Shown here: positions 23,410 to 35,010 of the stretch, piece by piece
Layout: the number at the start of each line of letters is the position of its first letter
Position numbering within the stretch: the first letter of the stretch is position 1
From: Dreissena polymorpha
Lineage: Eukaryota; Mollusca; Bivalvia; Myida; Dreissenidae
Assembly (NCBI RefSeq): GCF_020536995.1
Contig: NC_068356.1
Coordinates: 25,359,236-25,423,235 of the forward strand
Reading direction: 5' to 3'
Length of the DNA stretch: 64,000 nucleotides
Program-made: the position numbers and the translations under genes
The notes under the pieces: generated by a model
Database searches by the model: none
What the model was told of the DNA's origin: nothing
Seen by the model: the letters and a program-made list of their open reading frames with translations, nothing else

Positions 23410-25367
23410 GTGATGTAATAAGCGGAATTTCTGTCGTGTGTATGCACTTCCCGCAAGGCATCGTTTACGGCCTGCTTGCATCGCTGTCCCCCGTGGAGGG
23501 CCTCTACACATCATTCTTCCCCGTGCTCTTCTACGCGATATTCGGCACGTGCCAGCACACGGCGTTCGGGACACTCTCGATAATCGCGCTTTTACCGCCG
23601 AGGTCGTTGATACGCAAGTCAAAGCTCGTGATGCGGAATTACTTAGTACGAGTGTTAACGGCACTGACGCAAGTCAATTGTCAGGAACCGAACTCATGGC
23701 GTTTAAGGTTACAGTGGCGGCTGCATGCACGTTCGTCTGCGGGGCTTTTCTACTTGTGATGGGTGCTTTTCGACTGGGATTTATCACGACGTTTCAGTCA
23801 ACTTCGTTTATTGGCGGGTTTACGACGGCCGCTGCATTTCATATCATGACAAGTCAGGTACCCAAAGGTCTGGGTATTAAAGTGCCGGTTGTTAAAGGGA
23901 TTGGAAAAGTTATCGTGATTTATATGCGTATTTTTGAAAACATTCATAAGTCGAATGTGGCTTCAATCATTATTGTAATTATTTGTATTATTTTCGGTGT
24001 GATAGTGAAGGATTATATTAATGAAAAATTTAGGCATAAATTGAAAGTTCCGATTCCGGCAGAGCTGCTGACCCTCATAATTGCGACTGCAATATCAAAA
24101 TTAGCACATTTGTACACATTTGGTGTCAAAACGGTTGGAGTAATCCCGAGTGGCATGCCCGTTCCCAAATTCCCGAACGCAGAATTGTTCTGGCCAATCT
24201 TTCCTGAATGCCTTCAGATGGCAGTACTGATATTTTTCATAAGTATTGCCATGGTAAAAATATGCACAGAGAAACACGAGTACGAAGTGAACGACAATCA
24301 AGAACTGGTCGCGTACGGTCTGACGAACATCGCGTGCTCATTCTTCTCGTGTTTCCCCGCCTGTACAGCTCCGGCCCGAAACATGATTCTGAGCTCCATG
24401 GGAGTGCATACGACTTTGAACGGAATATTTACGTCCATCGTTTTGTTGCTAGTACTGTATGTTCTCGGGCAATTATTTTCTACACTCCCTATACCAGCAC
24501 TGTCAGTGGTGATTATTGGTTCTGTAAAGCCCTTGCTGCTCCAAGCCAGATCACTGCCTGTTTTGTTTCGAAGGAACGTGTGCGATGGTGTTATTTGGAC
24601 CACTACATGTTTGACCGGAGTACTCCTGGATTTACCGTACGGACTTATGGTTGGTATTGCGACGTCATTGGTAGTTATTGTCATTAACAACCAGCGCGCA
24701 CCTGCTTTTACTTTAGTTCGCAACGAGCTTCAGTTATTTGTGCGGGAAACTCCCGGCAGCAAGACCAATGGCGTTCTCATTTTTAAAATGTGCTCCTCGC
24801 TCTACTTTGCAACATCTGAGCGGTTTAAGCGCGAACTCTACGCGACAACTATTAACCCATTGCATGTGAAAAATACACCAAGAGCTTCCTCCGAAATAAC
24901 GGTTTCCCACAAAGGTAGCGATTCGTCAACAGTAGAATCAATTCTTACGAACGAGCCGAGTCGACCATGAGCAAACGAGGAAAAGGCAACGACCAAACAA
25001 TCGGTCCTGTGTGCAATCCCAATACAAACGAGGGCGGGACGTCACTAACAAACTGTATAAATACCAACCAAAGCAGCATACTCATGCTTGCACTTGACAT
25101 GGATTCATCTCAAACGAGTCGTGCTCACGTGAAAGTAATCATAATTGACTGTAGTTGTATGGGGTACATCGACACGCAGGGCATCAACGCGCTCTTGGTT
25201 GTGGGGGAGGAATACCGCAGGGCGGGAGTGGCCATCTTGTTTTCAGGTTGCACACCATGCGTGTGGGCAGCACTTAATCGATCAGATTTCTTTTCGACTG
25301 TGTCCAAGGAACGAGTGTTTTCCAGTTGATTGATGCTTACGAAGCGGCCTTGTCGATGCAGGAATGA
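23410..25367 (+). CDS. SLC26-type anion transporter, large 3' exon (membrane core and STAS domain)
   Basis: Acceptor TTCTATTACAG ends at 23409. The exon carries the SLC26 signature region (VVCMHFPQGIVYGLLASLSP, then GLYTSFFPVLFYAIFG), a long multi-helix core with the NQELVAYGLTNIACSFFSCF block, and a C-terminal STAS domain (VIIIDCSCMGYIDTQGINAL near 25135-25195) ending at TGA 25365-25367. Roughly 650 residues follow from one uninterrupted exon, which is unusual for a metazoan SLC26 gene. The frame slips three times, each time as if one base were missing: at a TTTT run at 23590-23593, in the variable loop ahead of STAS (24918-24968), and at a TTTT run at 25318-25321. Protein similarity continues across each slip. 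Either this is a young pseudogene or the assembly has homopolymer undercalls; the second is at least as likely. Confidence 0.85.
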
Positions 25368-25438
25368 CAATACAATGGGGGCACAACATACCTATGCATA
25401 CATGGGCAATTTGTATGATCATACTATACGGATACTAT

Positions 25439-25444
25439 AATAAA
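25439..25444 (+). terminator. Putative polyadenylation signal of the SLC26 gene
   Basis: AATAAA 72 bp after the stop codon, in a non-coding AT-rich 3' region. Position is ordinary for an animal 3' UTR; no other AATAAA lies between the stop and this site. Confidence 0.5.
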
Positions 25445-28400
25445 CGTACATTTTGTGCCTGTACATGTTGATATATAACGTATGTTTATGAACATATTGA
25501 CATTTGGTCATTGTTTAAATAATATTGTACTTTATCATTATGTTATGTTGCAAAATATTGTTTGTTGAAATTAAAGAATTTTGCGTAGCGTGTATTAATT
25601 TTATGTGGATTAAAACATTGTTGATACATCGAGATATAGTAGTTCGGTAATCCTACATTCTCTGTATTGTACATGTACGCGGTCAACTACAGGCCATCGA
25701 GAATTAATATCACTTGATATTTCACATCTATGATATTGCCAATCTAAAAAACGAATAGTAAACAAACGCAAGCTTTCATAAAACATGCGTCTTTTAATAG
25801 CTAATTGCTATAAAAAAGTTTGTGACATCTTTCACATTGGATCGCCGAATTTCAGTCGTCCTTTCACGCTGTTAGATATGTGAATCGCACATTGCAATTT
25901 ACTTTTCTTCTGGAAACGTAGGAGTGTTCTGAATTAAGAATTGAACATGGAACCGAAAACAAGTTTTAATAAAAACCACGTGTGTAAACATTCTCTCGCA
26001 AAGAGGCAAGCGTTTAGACATTAGAGCCGTCAATGAAAACAGACTAGAAAGATAAGCAATAATAAAAGCCGTAATAAGAAAATGCTCTCGAGCGGTTATA
26101 CCTGCCACGAATACCTATCTTAGTTTATAAACATAACCGAGAAAAAAAGAGTTTTAAACATAACAATTTATATTGAATGATCGGTGATACAAAAAATCTT
26201 TAACCCGAAATAGCAACATTCGCATGAGTTGTTAGTTGATGTGACTCTGTTCATTTTCTTTCACCGTTGATATATGAAGCTAGGCCAATAACGTCATCGT
26301 CAATATGTTTAGGTGTGTGAATTGGTAATGTATAAGGCAAAACAGAATTGTTTGTTTCCATTAACATATTTAAATATAGGATAGGTGAACTGTTGAATTG
26401 TTTACGTTAGCTTTTTTACGATACACATGCTTTTTTACACTTTAAGAAGGATATACAATGGTATAAAGTTGACTATAAACCTTCCAACCTATTACCGGTA
26501 TTCAAAATTATTTAAACTAAAAAATGTTTTTGCAATTATGTTAGAATAAAAGAGTTGTTTTCAGGCCTTACTAAAAAAACGTTGAAAACAAATCTGTTTT
26601 TGTTGTCTTGTATCATGATTATTGGTTAGAATGTCTTAAAGGCGATATATCAATAGCAAGACGCAATTTAAGAAAATGCTAAACACATGTTTTACATTAA
26701 ATAAACATAACATTCTTACGGGAAAGGGAAACATTACCACGAATCATTTTTTATTCGCAAAGTTTAGGTTTTAAAACCCAAATGTAAATAATGAAAATAT
26801 GAGAGGAAGAGTATGCACGGGTTATATTCTCTTGTAAATGCCGCGGGTTAAAACGGTCAAATGAAGCGCATTGAATACATCAGAAAACTAACTACTGAAC
26901 CTGGTGCAAATACACATATACACGTGTTTTCGGAGTAGCTGTCTAAGCTCACTTTTTAACGATATGTCTTGAAATAATTTATACAGCGGCAACATCTAAC
27001 GCCACTAGAAATGTTTCCTTTATGTAGAAAATACAAACATACTGAAATTGTTTAATGTTCACCAAGAATTTTTGCATTCTTTGGAGGATTTAAAATTACT
27101 ATTTTGGTTAATATTAAGCCATTAAAATTTAAGTAAACGGGTCTGTACCTATACCCTATAGTACTGGACATAATTGTGCACGATTTTCTGCATTCAATGT
27201 TACACACATAATGTAATGTGCTCCCAAAGAATTAAATAACTAATTTTCTACGTATACAATCGCGGCACGAATAACAATGAGGATACTGACAGTTGGCTGT
27301 GCCCATTCAGCTTACGAAACCCCTCGCAGTAGTACCTCCCGTTTGGATTTGAGATAGATGTGTATGGATCTATGATCAACCTATTTTTTGGAGATAGCAC
27401 GATTGCTGTAATTACACGTATTAATAAGTTATTGTACAAGTACATTACACACTGTTAGGTGGATAACTTTTTTTCTACTAAAAAGTCGATTAGAAAAAGC
27501 AATATAGATGAACCTGATATCTTTTTGTTTATGTATCAGTGTGTGAAACTCATATTGTACTTTCTCATGACTCTAAATACAGTAATTAAAGAATTATATA
27601 AAATACCTTCACAAAGTTTCATAAAATAAGGGTAAAATTAGCAACGCCCTTGGGGTAATACACCCTTATAGCACAATAACATACACATTTCTCTGAAATC
27701 AAAAGAACAAGAAGTTAAACATTAAGTGTATTGCCGCCCTCTACTAGATATGTTAAAATCACGCCTAAAAGGATCAAAACTGGGTACAGTCTGAGGTCAC
27801 ATGATTTATATAGATTTATACATGTGCATCAAAATAACTTCTCTGTGTAAAAAATATATTTCTCTGAAACCGCAGCGTAGTATATGGTATAAACGTGGCG
27901 AAGTAGTCATTTACTAAGTGTTTTAAATCGATTCTGTCGTCAAAACTGGTCGGGCCTAAAGGGTAAACTTTTTGTGTCAACGTGCCACATGTTTCGGCTA
28001 GCGTCGTAGAGTGTATTTTTCGTCACTATTGTGACACCTTTTATATGTGTATAGTACATCTATTAAACAACATATCCGATCACTGTGGTCCGTTTTGTAC
28101 TTTTTAGGACATACCACCTACATATTAATTTCAACGCCGCTTGTCTTTTTTTTGCTCGTAATTATATTTGGTTTGGAATCTGATAAAAAAATATTGCAAT
28201 GTTCTTCCGTTTCATGCTTACATTTTTAAAACGAATCGCGTATTGTTAACTTCGATTAAGTATACCGGTACCGGTATGTTAGAAAATGCTCGGTAAATTT
28301 TGAAATGTGTTCATGTAAACATGTTATATAATAAGTCTAAATGGTAATCTATATACGAAATGCTTTAAATTTGGATAAATACCATTGGTCCGACCAAATT

Positions 28401-28542
28401 TGCTGTACAACTTATAATGTTTCAGAATTATAATTTTTCAGAAACTCTGGGATACTTATTTCATGATACTTGGAGCGCAAGTATGCACTCCTGGAATTGT
28501 AATCAGCAGATGACTGAATTATAGCCCGACCCATGCATAATT
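25445..28542. other. 3.1 kb without recognisable gene
   Basis: AT-rich sequence downstream of SLC26. Short open frames (for example 25899-26108 and 28047-28229) lack domains and splice support. No repeat structure seen by eye. Confidence 0.5.
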
Positions 28543-28622
28543 AAGAAGGTCCGGGTCTCGAAGGAACACTTGTCGTGCTCTAATGCAGTGCCTACACCCT
28601 AACCAGGCGCGCCACGTGCTAA
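28543..28622 (-). repeat. tRNA-like block, possible SINE head
   Basis: The minus strand reads GTGGCGCGCCTGGTTAGGG (A-box-like), then after ~35 nt CCTTCGAGACC (B-box-like). The arms do not close into a clean cloverleaf, so a decayed tRNA-derived SINE is more likely than a tRNA gene. The body and tail of such a SINE are not identified. Confidence 0.3.
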
Positions 28623-29764
28623 AGCAGGTACAAGTATGTGGAGTTTGGACCTTCCCATCATTGATTGCCAATTTAAAATATCTCTTTAATTGATTACATT
28701 TGCCCTTGCTACTGTAATGGTATTAAAAAAACTGTATGGTAATTTTCTGGGCATATTGCTGGTTAGATGGCGTTGGATTTTGAGGGGCTATGATCATGGG
28801 TGTCATTTTAATATGAAATTTTAAATATGGAGTTAAATTTATGTATAATCCAGGTTTCACGACAACCTTATACATGTAGGGAACGAAAATAATTAAAGGA
28901 TAAACTAAGTGTATATTAACGGTGAATATTTGAATGTGTTGGTGCTAATGACATTAAATAATGAAATGCGTGAGTTAAGCCCATTACAAAACCATTTCTA
29001 ACAGGCAAAGTGCTGATTCGTTTTAAGTTTTATAAACATATTTCACCGAGCAATGTTTACCGGTAAATGATTTTAGAATTTATCCTTCTCTTGTAATGGC
29101 ACAAAAGAGCACCGTTAATGTAAATGAAAGGGGATATTTCATGAACCTTCGTATATAGAGTGTGAAGGATGTGTCTACGAATCGTTCCATAGAGGTGGGT
29201 GGCCCACCACTCCAGGAGAAGTCTTTGTCTCGAGTGCACGTGTCTCTCTAGGCCAGGATTACTTCTGGTCGGGTGGGCCAGTGACGTCAGTGAAACCAGT
29301 CTGCTTCAAGGAAAGTTATCAATATCAATTAACGGTTTGAGATCTATCAACGTGATACTCGTTTATCCAGGAAACTGAAATATATATGATGGCGCATTGA
29401 ATTGTAAGTGCTAATAACATGCATGTTCATTGAAATTATGTTCTCCGGACAAGCCTGTCTTTCAGCGATTCTGTGAAGTATATGCATATAATGTTGTATG
29501 TGTAATTAAATGGAGCTCATGCCGTTACAGTTTTCCTAAGTTTTTATTATATCTGAATACTATAATGAAGGTTGATTTTACCTTACAGAAATCACAAGCA
29601 CCAATGTAAAAACTAATCTTCACTTACCGTTATTCCAAACAATCTATATACTAAGGGACCAATGTGTGGTTTTCAACAGTGTGACATATGGGTGTTATCT
29701 GGATCCCATATAGGCTGCCCAACAATCATGATATATTGGACACAAACGTTTGACACATGGGTCC
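28623..29764. other. No gene recognised
   Basis: AT-rich sequence with a small palindrome GTGGGTGGCCCACCAC near 29192-29207. Nothing else is supported. Confidence 0.5.
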
Positions 29765-30050
29765 CATATGTTAAACCAATATGGTAGATAAAGGGCTCAT
29801 ATGTGCAACCAATATAGTACATACAGGACTCATATGTTAAACCAATATGGTACATACAGGGCTCACATTTGCAACCAATATGGTACACATGACTCATATT
29901 TGCAACCAATATGGTACATACAGGGCTCATATATGCAACCAATATGGTACTTACAGGGCTCATATGTGCAACAAATATGATAAATACAGGGCTCATATTT
30001 GTAACCAAAATGGTACACACGGGACTCATATTTGCAACCAATATATGGTA
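29765..30050. repeat. 33-bp minisatellite, about nine units
   Basis: The unit contains ACCAATATGGTACATACAGG followed by a GCTCATAT block and a TGCAACC/TTAAACC variant. Units differ by point changes and one or two small indels. Because 33 is a multiple of three, both strands keep long open frames with an 11-residue repeat; there is no evidence of translation. Confidence 0.9.
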
Positions 30051-30651
30051 CGCAGGACTTACTCTGACAATCGCCTTATGAGACTATGGCTACAAATAAG
30101 CATATTTTATAAATGAAAATTGTGCTTGGATGCAATTTTCACGTGTCCTTCCAATATTGCAAATGCTGTTAGACATAATAGAAAACAAAAACTGTAAGCA
30201 AATACCTTTAATAATTACGTAGAGCATTACATGTCTTTTTCGTCTTTGCAACATGTTTCAATATAATGTCATACATTTACAAAAATTGCAAATTTTTTAT
30301 GAAAAAAAGAAAAAGAACTGGATTTATCAAACAAAACATGTTATCAAATTATATGTTTATTACCTTCACCATGGATTTATTTTATTAAAACATTATCGTG
30401 TAGATTTTATATTGTGGTCTACTTGTTATCAAATTAGTCCAAACGTGTTTTTTTAACAAACTTTGTATGTAAGATGAAGTTAAGTTCGGTACGTGGCAGT
30501 GTACGTATAGGTTTTTATGAACACAAAAATCTGTAAACCAAGCCATACGCCTTAATAAAACTCTAAATATTACTTACTTACAAGTTAATTTGTATCCTCC
30601 AACATTAATTAATATTTATTTATACAGCTGTATATACATAAAATACATATA
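30051..30651. other. No gene recognised
   Basis: AT-rich spacer between the minisatellite and the palindromic element. Confidence 0.5.
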
Positions 30652-31915
30652 GTGGGGTCATATGGTGAAATGATTGTGACTTTTTGATAAAAGCAACAAA
30701 CTTGGCACATTTGTAGATTGAAGTATTTTATTCAATTTTAGCTATGGACCCATCTCCAATTTTCAAGATGGCCGCCATTTTCAAGATGGCCGCCAAAATT
30801 TAGGAAATTATAGTTACTGCCATATTTGATTAAAATATTCTGTTTTTGGCATTGAAATTAGCTGTTTTATGTTATTTATTAATTAACATATGTTTCTGCA
30901 TGAAAAAATGAATCAAATATTGCATAAAAGTCAAAATGGTTTCCAAAATGGCCGCCTAAAGTACAAAAAAATAGGATTTTCCTACTCAAATCTATAATTT
31001 CAATACTCATTGAACATATGCTATGTAAGCAAGTGTTTTTCTTATTTTTGTATTTACAGATATCTCATTTGTATAATATTCTCAACATATTGTGTCAGTC
31101 CTTAAATAAAGAAATAACTGCATTCAACGAGATCACCATTCCAGACCTTAAAGCTGCCTTAAAATCTAACCGCGGTCACATCCTCCACCACATATGGTGC
31201 TTGTATTCAGTGAAATTGTTCACTTTTTGATAAAAGCAACACACTTTGCTCATTGATAGTTTAAAGTATTTAATACAAAATAGGCTATGGACCCAATTCA
31301 TATTTTTCAAAATGGCCGCCAACCTAAAACCTCAAAAAAGGAGAAAATATCGAGGTGCTGATTTTTTTGTTGCGATCTTTAACAAATCAAATGAAATATT
31401 ACAATACTTTATTACTAATTATGCTGATAATAAAAAATCTTTGCAAGAAAAACATTTATTATAAGTATTTTGTTAATTTTGTACTTTTTGTAAGGTCAAA
31501 AGGTCTTCTTTTTTTTTTGGGGGGGGGTGGGGGAATTATGCTTTTTTGGCAAATATTCATTTACTTTAATAATAAATAAATCAATAAAGCAGATTATTAT
31601 GGACCGAGAGTCCACTGGTGTTTATTGCAATTTTTGAGGCCAAGAATGCTTGTGTATATTTGAAAAGAGAATTTTTATATCCTTCCAGAAAACCCATTTC
31701 TTAGTGTCACAGCCGTGCATAATCTATGATTTGTTTGGGTAAAATCACTCAAAATCGAAAGTTTTCCCTCTGATTTCTGGAATAATTAAATAAATAGACA
31801 TTTTCAGTCATGGGAATTCAACCAGGGTTTCAGTTTTGGGGTATTAAATAGTTATCAGAAACCTTTCTGATTATTCATTAAAAAAAAAATTCCATATATT
31901 TTTTTAAATGGAAAA
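30652..31915 (+). repeat. Left arm of the palindromic element
   Basis: Runs from the outer CATATGGTG block through two AAAATGGCCGCC-containing stretches to GGTTTCAGTTTTGGGGTATT and an A-run near 31890. It is inverted relative to 32435-33653. Confidence 0.85.
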
Positions 31916-32434
31916 ACCACCAAATTTCGCATTTATTTTTGCAAATTTGCCTATTTTTCACATTTTAATTCCGCGAATTCTTTTACCAAGTAAACAATTT
32001 CCAACATATTTGTCTAATAAGTGTTTTAAAACACACATATGGCCTCCTTGTTTCATTCCAACAACTACTTTTTTTATCAACATCTATTAGTGATGTTGGG
32101 TGGAAATGAATAAAATCACACACAAAACTGCTGATTTCTGGAATACTTTAATTTAATTAGATTTATAAGACATGTGATCATTATAATAATCAAATAGTGT
32201 TCGCATATATACAATTACATATACGATCGTCTAAACAAACCATGCATATAAGATCACTCTAAACAAAAAATGAAATGACCGCAGTGTTATTATAGGTCAA
32301 AACCACTATTTGTTACAGTTTATGTAGGTTCAAAACCACTAACCTTTAACTATTTTAGCTGTTTAGTCCATTTTTCAGATTTTAGTTCCTCGAATTTTTA
32401 CTCAACTGCAATAATTTTTTTAAATAGTAGACTA

Positions 32435-33653
32435 ACTATACATGGATTTTTTTTTTTGAATTATAAGAAAGGTTTCTGATACCTTTTTAATACCCCAAAA
32501 CTGAAACCCTGGTTGAATTCCCATGACTGAAAATGTCTATTTATTTAATTATTCCAGAAATCAAAGGGAAAACTTTCGATTTTGAGTGATTTTACCAAAA
32601 AAAAACAACAAAGATATGCACGACTGTGACACTAAAGAAATGGGTTTTCTGGAAGGATATAAAATTCTCTTTTCAAATATACACATAAATTCTTGGCCTC
32701 AAAACTTGCAATAAACACCAGTAGCCTGACCATGATAATCTGTTTAATGGATTTATTTATTATAAAAGTAAATAAATATTTGCCAAAAAAGCATATTATT
32801 TTCCCAAAAAATGACCTTTTGACCTTACAAAAAGTACAAAATTAACAAAATACTTATAATAATTGTTTTTCTTGCAAAGATTTTTGATTATCAGCATAAT
32901 TAATAATAAAGTATTGTAATATTTCATTTGATTTGTAAAAGATCGCCATTTTGAAAATGGCGGCCATTTTGAAAAATATGAATTGGGTCCATAGCCTATT
33001 TTGTCTTAAATACTTTAAACTACCAATAAGCAAAGTGTGTTGCTTTTATCAGAAAGTAAACAATTCCACTGAATACAATCACCATATGTGGTGGAGGATG
33101 TGACCGCGGTTAGATTTTAAGGCATCTTTAAGGTCTGGAAGGGTGAACTCGTTGAATGCAGTTATTTCTTTATTTAAGGACTGACACAATATGTTGAGAA
33201 TATTATACAAATGAATGTATCTGTTAATTCAAAAAAGAGAAAAACACTTGCTTACATAAATACGTTCAATGAGTATTGAAATTATAGATTTGAGTAGGAA
33301 AATCCTATTTTTTTGTACTTTAGGCGGCCATTTTGGAAGCCATTTTGACTTATATGCAATATTTAATTCATTGTTTTTCATGTAGAAACATAATTTAATT
33401 AATTGATAACATAAAACAGCTAATTTCAATGCCAAAAACATAATATTTAAATCAAATATGGCAGTAACATGTTATTTCCTAAATTTTGGCGGCCATCTTG
33501 GCGGCCATCTTGAACATGGCGGCCATCTTGAAAATTGGAGATGGGTCCATAGCTAAAATTGAATAAAATACTTTTATCTACAAATGTGCCAAGTTTGTTG
33601 CTTTTATCAAAAAGTGAACAATTCCACTGAATACAAGCACCATATGATCCCGC
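32435..33653 (-). repeat. Right arm of the palindromic element
   Basis: Inverted copy of the left arm with roughly 5-10% visible differences and some indels (the left arm has a longer G-run near 31520). Its motif-rich outer end includes GGCGGCCATCTTG three times between 33490 and 33530. Confidence 0.85.
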
Positions 33654-34650
33654 TAATATGAATTACCGAATGTTTATTTTATTGTAAATATTTTTGCTAT
33701 GTAAAGCTTTAACATTTAAGTTATAATAAGAACAAGAGTTTTCTCAGCACTAGTTCGCGAAAACGTTAACATGTTTAATCTTATTCTGTGTAACACGTGG
33801 GAGACATATCCACCCTCAGATAAAGATTTTTTATACATTTTATCAAATATAACTTCCATTATTACGCAATGCTTGAGATTTCCAATTCTTTAAATGCATC
33901 CCATATGTGAAATAGCTTTGATCAGTGTTGGTTTAGCAAGTGCATGTATTTTATCTTACTGCATCGTACAAAGGAACCAAAAATAAAAAGTTAAATTAGT
34001 GCAAATCATTATTGCGAATTTCTTTTTTTAATTCATGCTATGTCGTAAATCACAAAAAAGGAGTAAGCTATTCTAAGATGTTGCTTAGAGGTAATTTTAT
34101 TTGCAAATTTCATGATATTATTTCCTCTTAATATTTTAGTTTTAATTGACTGAACATTTCAGCAATAGCGCAGTAAGATAACAGAATGCACAATTAGTGT
34201 GCGAGTAGAACTTTTCCATCATAAGTCAGTAGAACCTTCTCATATTACGATATAGAGTATTGAAAGATTTGCGTCCCTCTTAATAAAACGAATTTAGAAC
34301 GAGACTGACGATGAATAAGCTGGGATTTTCGATAAATAACTTACAATACATGTATTAGGTGAATTACATATTCACTAAAATAACACAATTTTGTATAATT
34401 TTGCCGTGAGACGTTTCACAGTTGACGTAACTTAGTTTTTTGTTCATTTAGAAATATATTTCCAAGTCTTAGCGTACATTACAACATATATTTATTTATC
34501 GTAACATAACCACTTTTGATAACGGAACTTGGAAAGCATCATTTTGTCAATTGAAATATATCATAAAGATAATTGTGTTACTGTAAAAATAAATTGATAT
34601 TTGCGTAGTTCATTATAAAGTTTACATAATTAATGAATTAATAGAGGATA
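33654..34650. other. No gene recognised
   Basis: AT-rich sequence. Nothing is supported. Confidence 0.5.
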
Positions 34651-34776
34651 TTTGTAAGATTCGATGGAATATCGATTTTATTTCACGAGCGATCATATAA
34701 ACAAATATTTACACGAGTGGCGCAGTGTTTATGATCACGAGTGAATTAAAATCGATATTCAATCGAATCCAACAAA
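34651..34776. repeat. Small foldback repeat
   Basis: TTTGTAAGATTCGATGGAAT at the left and a matching inverted ATCGATATTCAATCGAATCC-type sequence at the right give a ~126-bp imperfect hairpin, with AAAATCGATAT and TGATCACGAG blocks in the stem. Confidence 0.7.
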
Positions 34777-34781
34777 TTTTC

Positions 34782-35010
34782 TTTTTATTTTATGCTTTTT
34801 TTACCGCTTATTTACATTGTTAAAGAGTTTAACGGGATAATTTCGCTGCTTTTATGACGTCATTTCGTCGAAAAAATGACGTCATTTCACAGCAAAACAG
34901 TGAAAAATATCGATATTTCTCACTGTTATTTTTCACTGTTTAAAACCGTGAAATACCAGTTTTATTTCACTGATATTTTTCTATAAACCACCGGATGGCA
35001 TAAAATAAAA
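34782..35010. mobile_element. MITE with TTTTATTTTATGC termini
   Basis: The termini TTTTTATTTTATGC and GCATAAAATAAAA are inverted copies. Inside are ATGACGTCATTT twice as inverted pairs and AAATATCGATATTT, making several internal hairpins. About 229 bp, non-coding. Confidence 0.75.

Larger units (their letters stand above)
30652..33653. mobile_element. 3.0-kb palindromic (foldback) element
   Basis: The ends are GTGGGGTCATATGGTG and, inverted, GCGGGATCATATGGTG. Inverted similarity runs for about 1.25 kb on each side (30652-31915 against 32435-33653) around a ~520-bp centre. Each arm is built from two related subunits beginning at the CATATGGTG block (30659 and 31193 in the left arm), so the arms have an internal direct repeat. 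The motif GGCGGCCAT(C/T)TTG recurs many times. No transposase is seen. The open stretch at 31104-31200, mirrored at about 33070-33170, reads ITAFNEITIPDLKAALKSNR and could be relic coding sequence. Superfamily unknown. Confidence 0.8.

Noticed and set aside
28543-28622. Second tRNA gene
   Set aside because: A- and B-box-like sequences exist but the acceptor, anticodon and T stems do not pair properly; a decayed SINE head is more likely.
29673-30041. 122-codon minus-strand open frame with an 11-residue repeat
   Set aside because: Follows from a 33-bp minisatellite; the opposite strand is open as well and nothing suggests translation.
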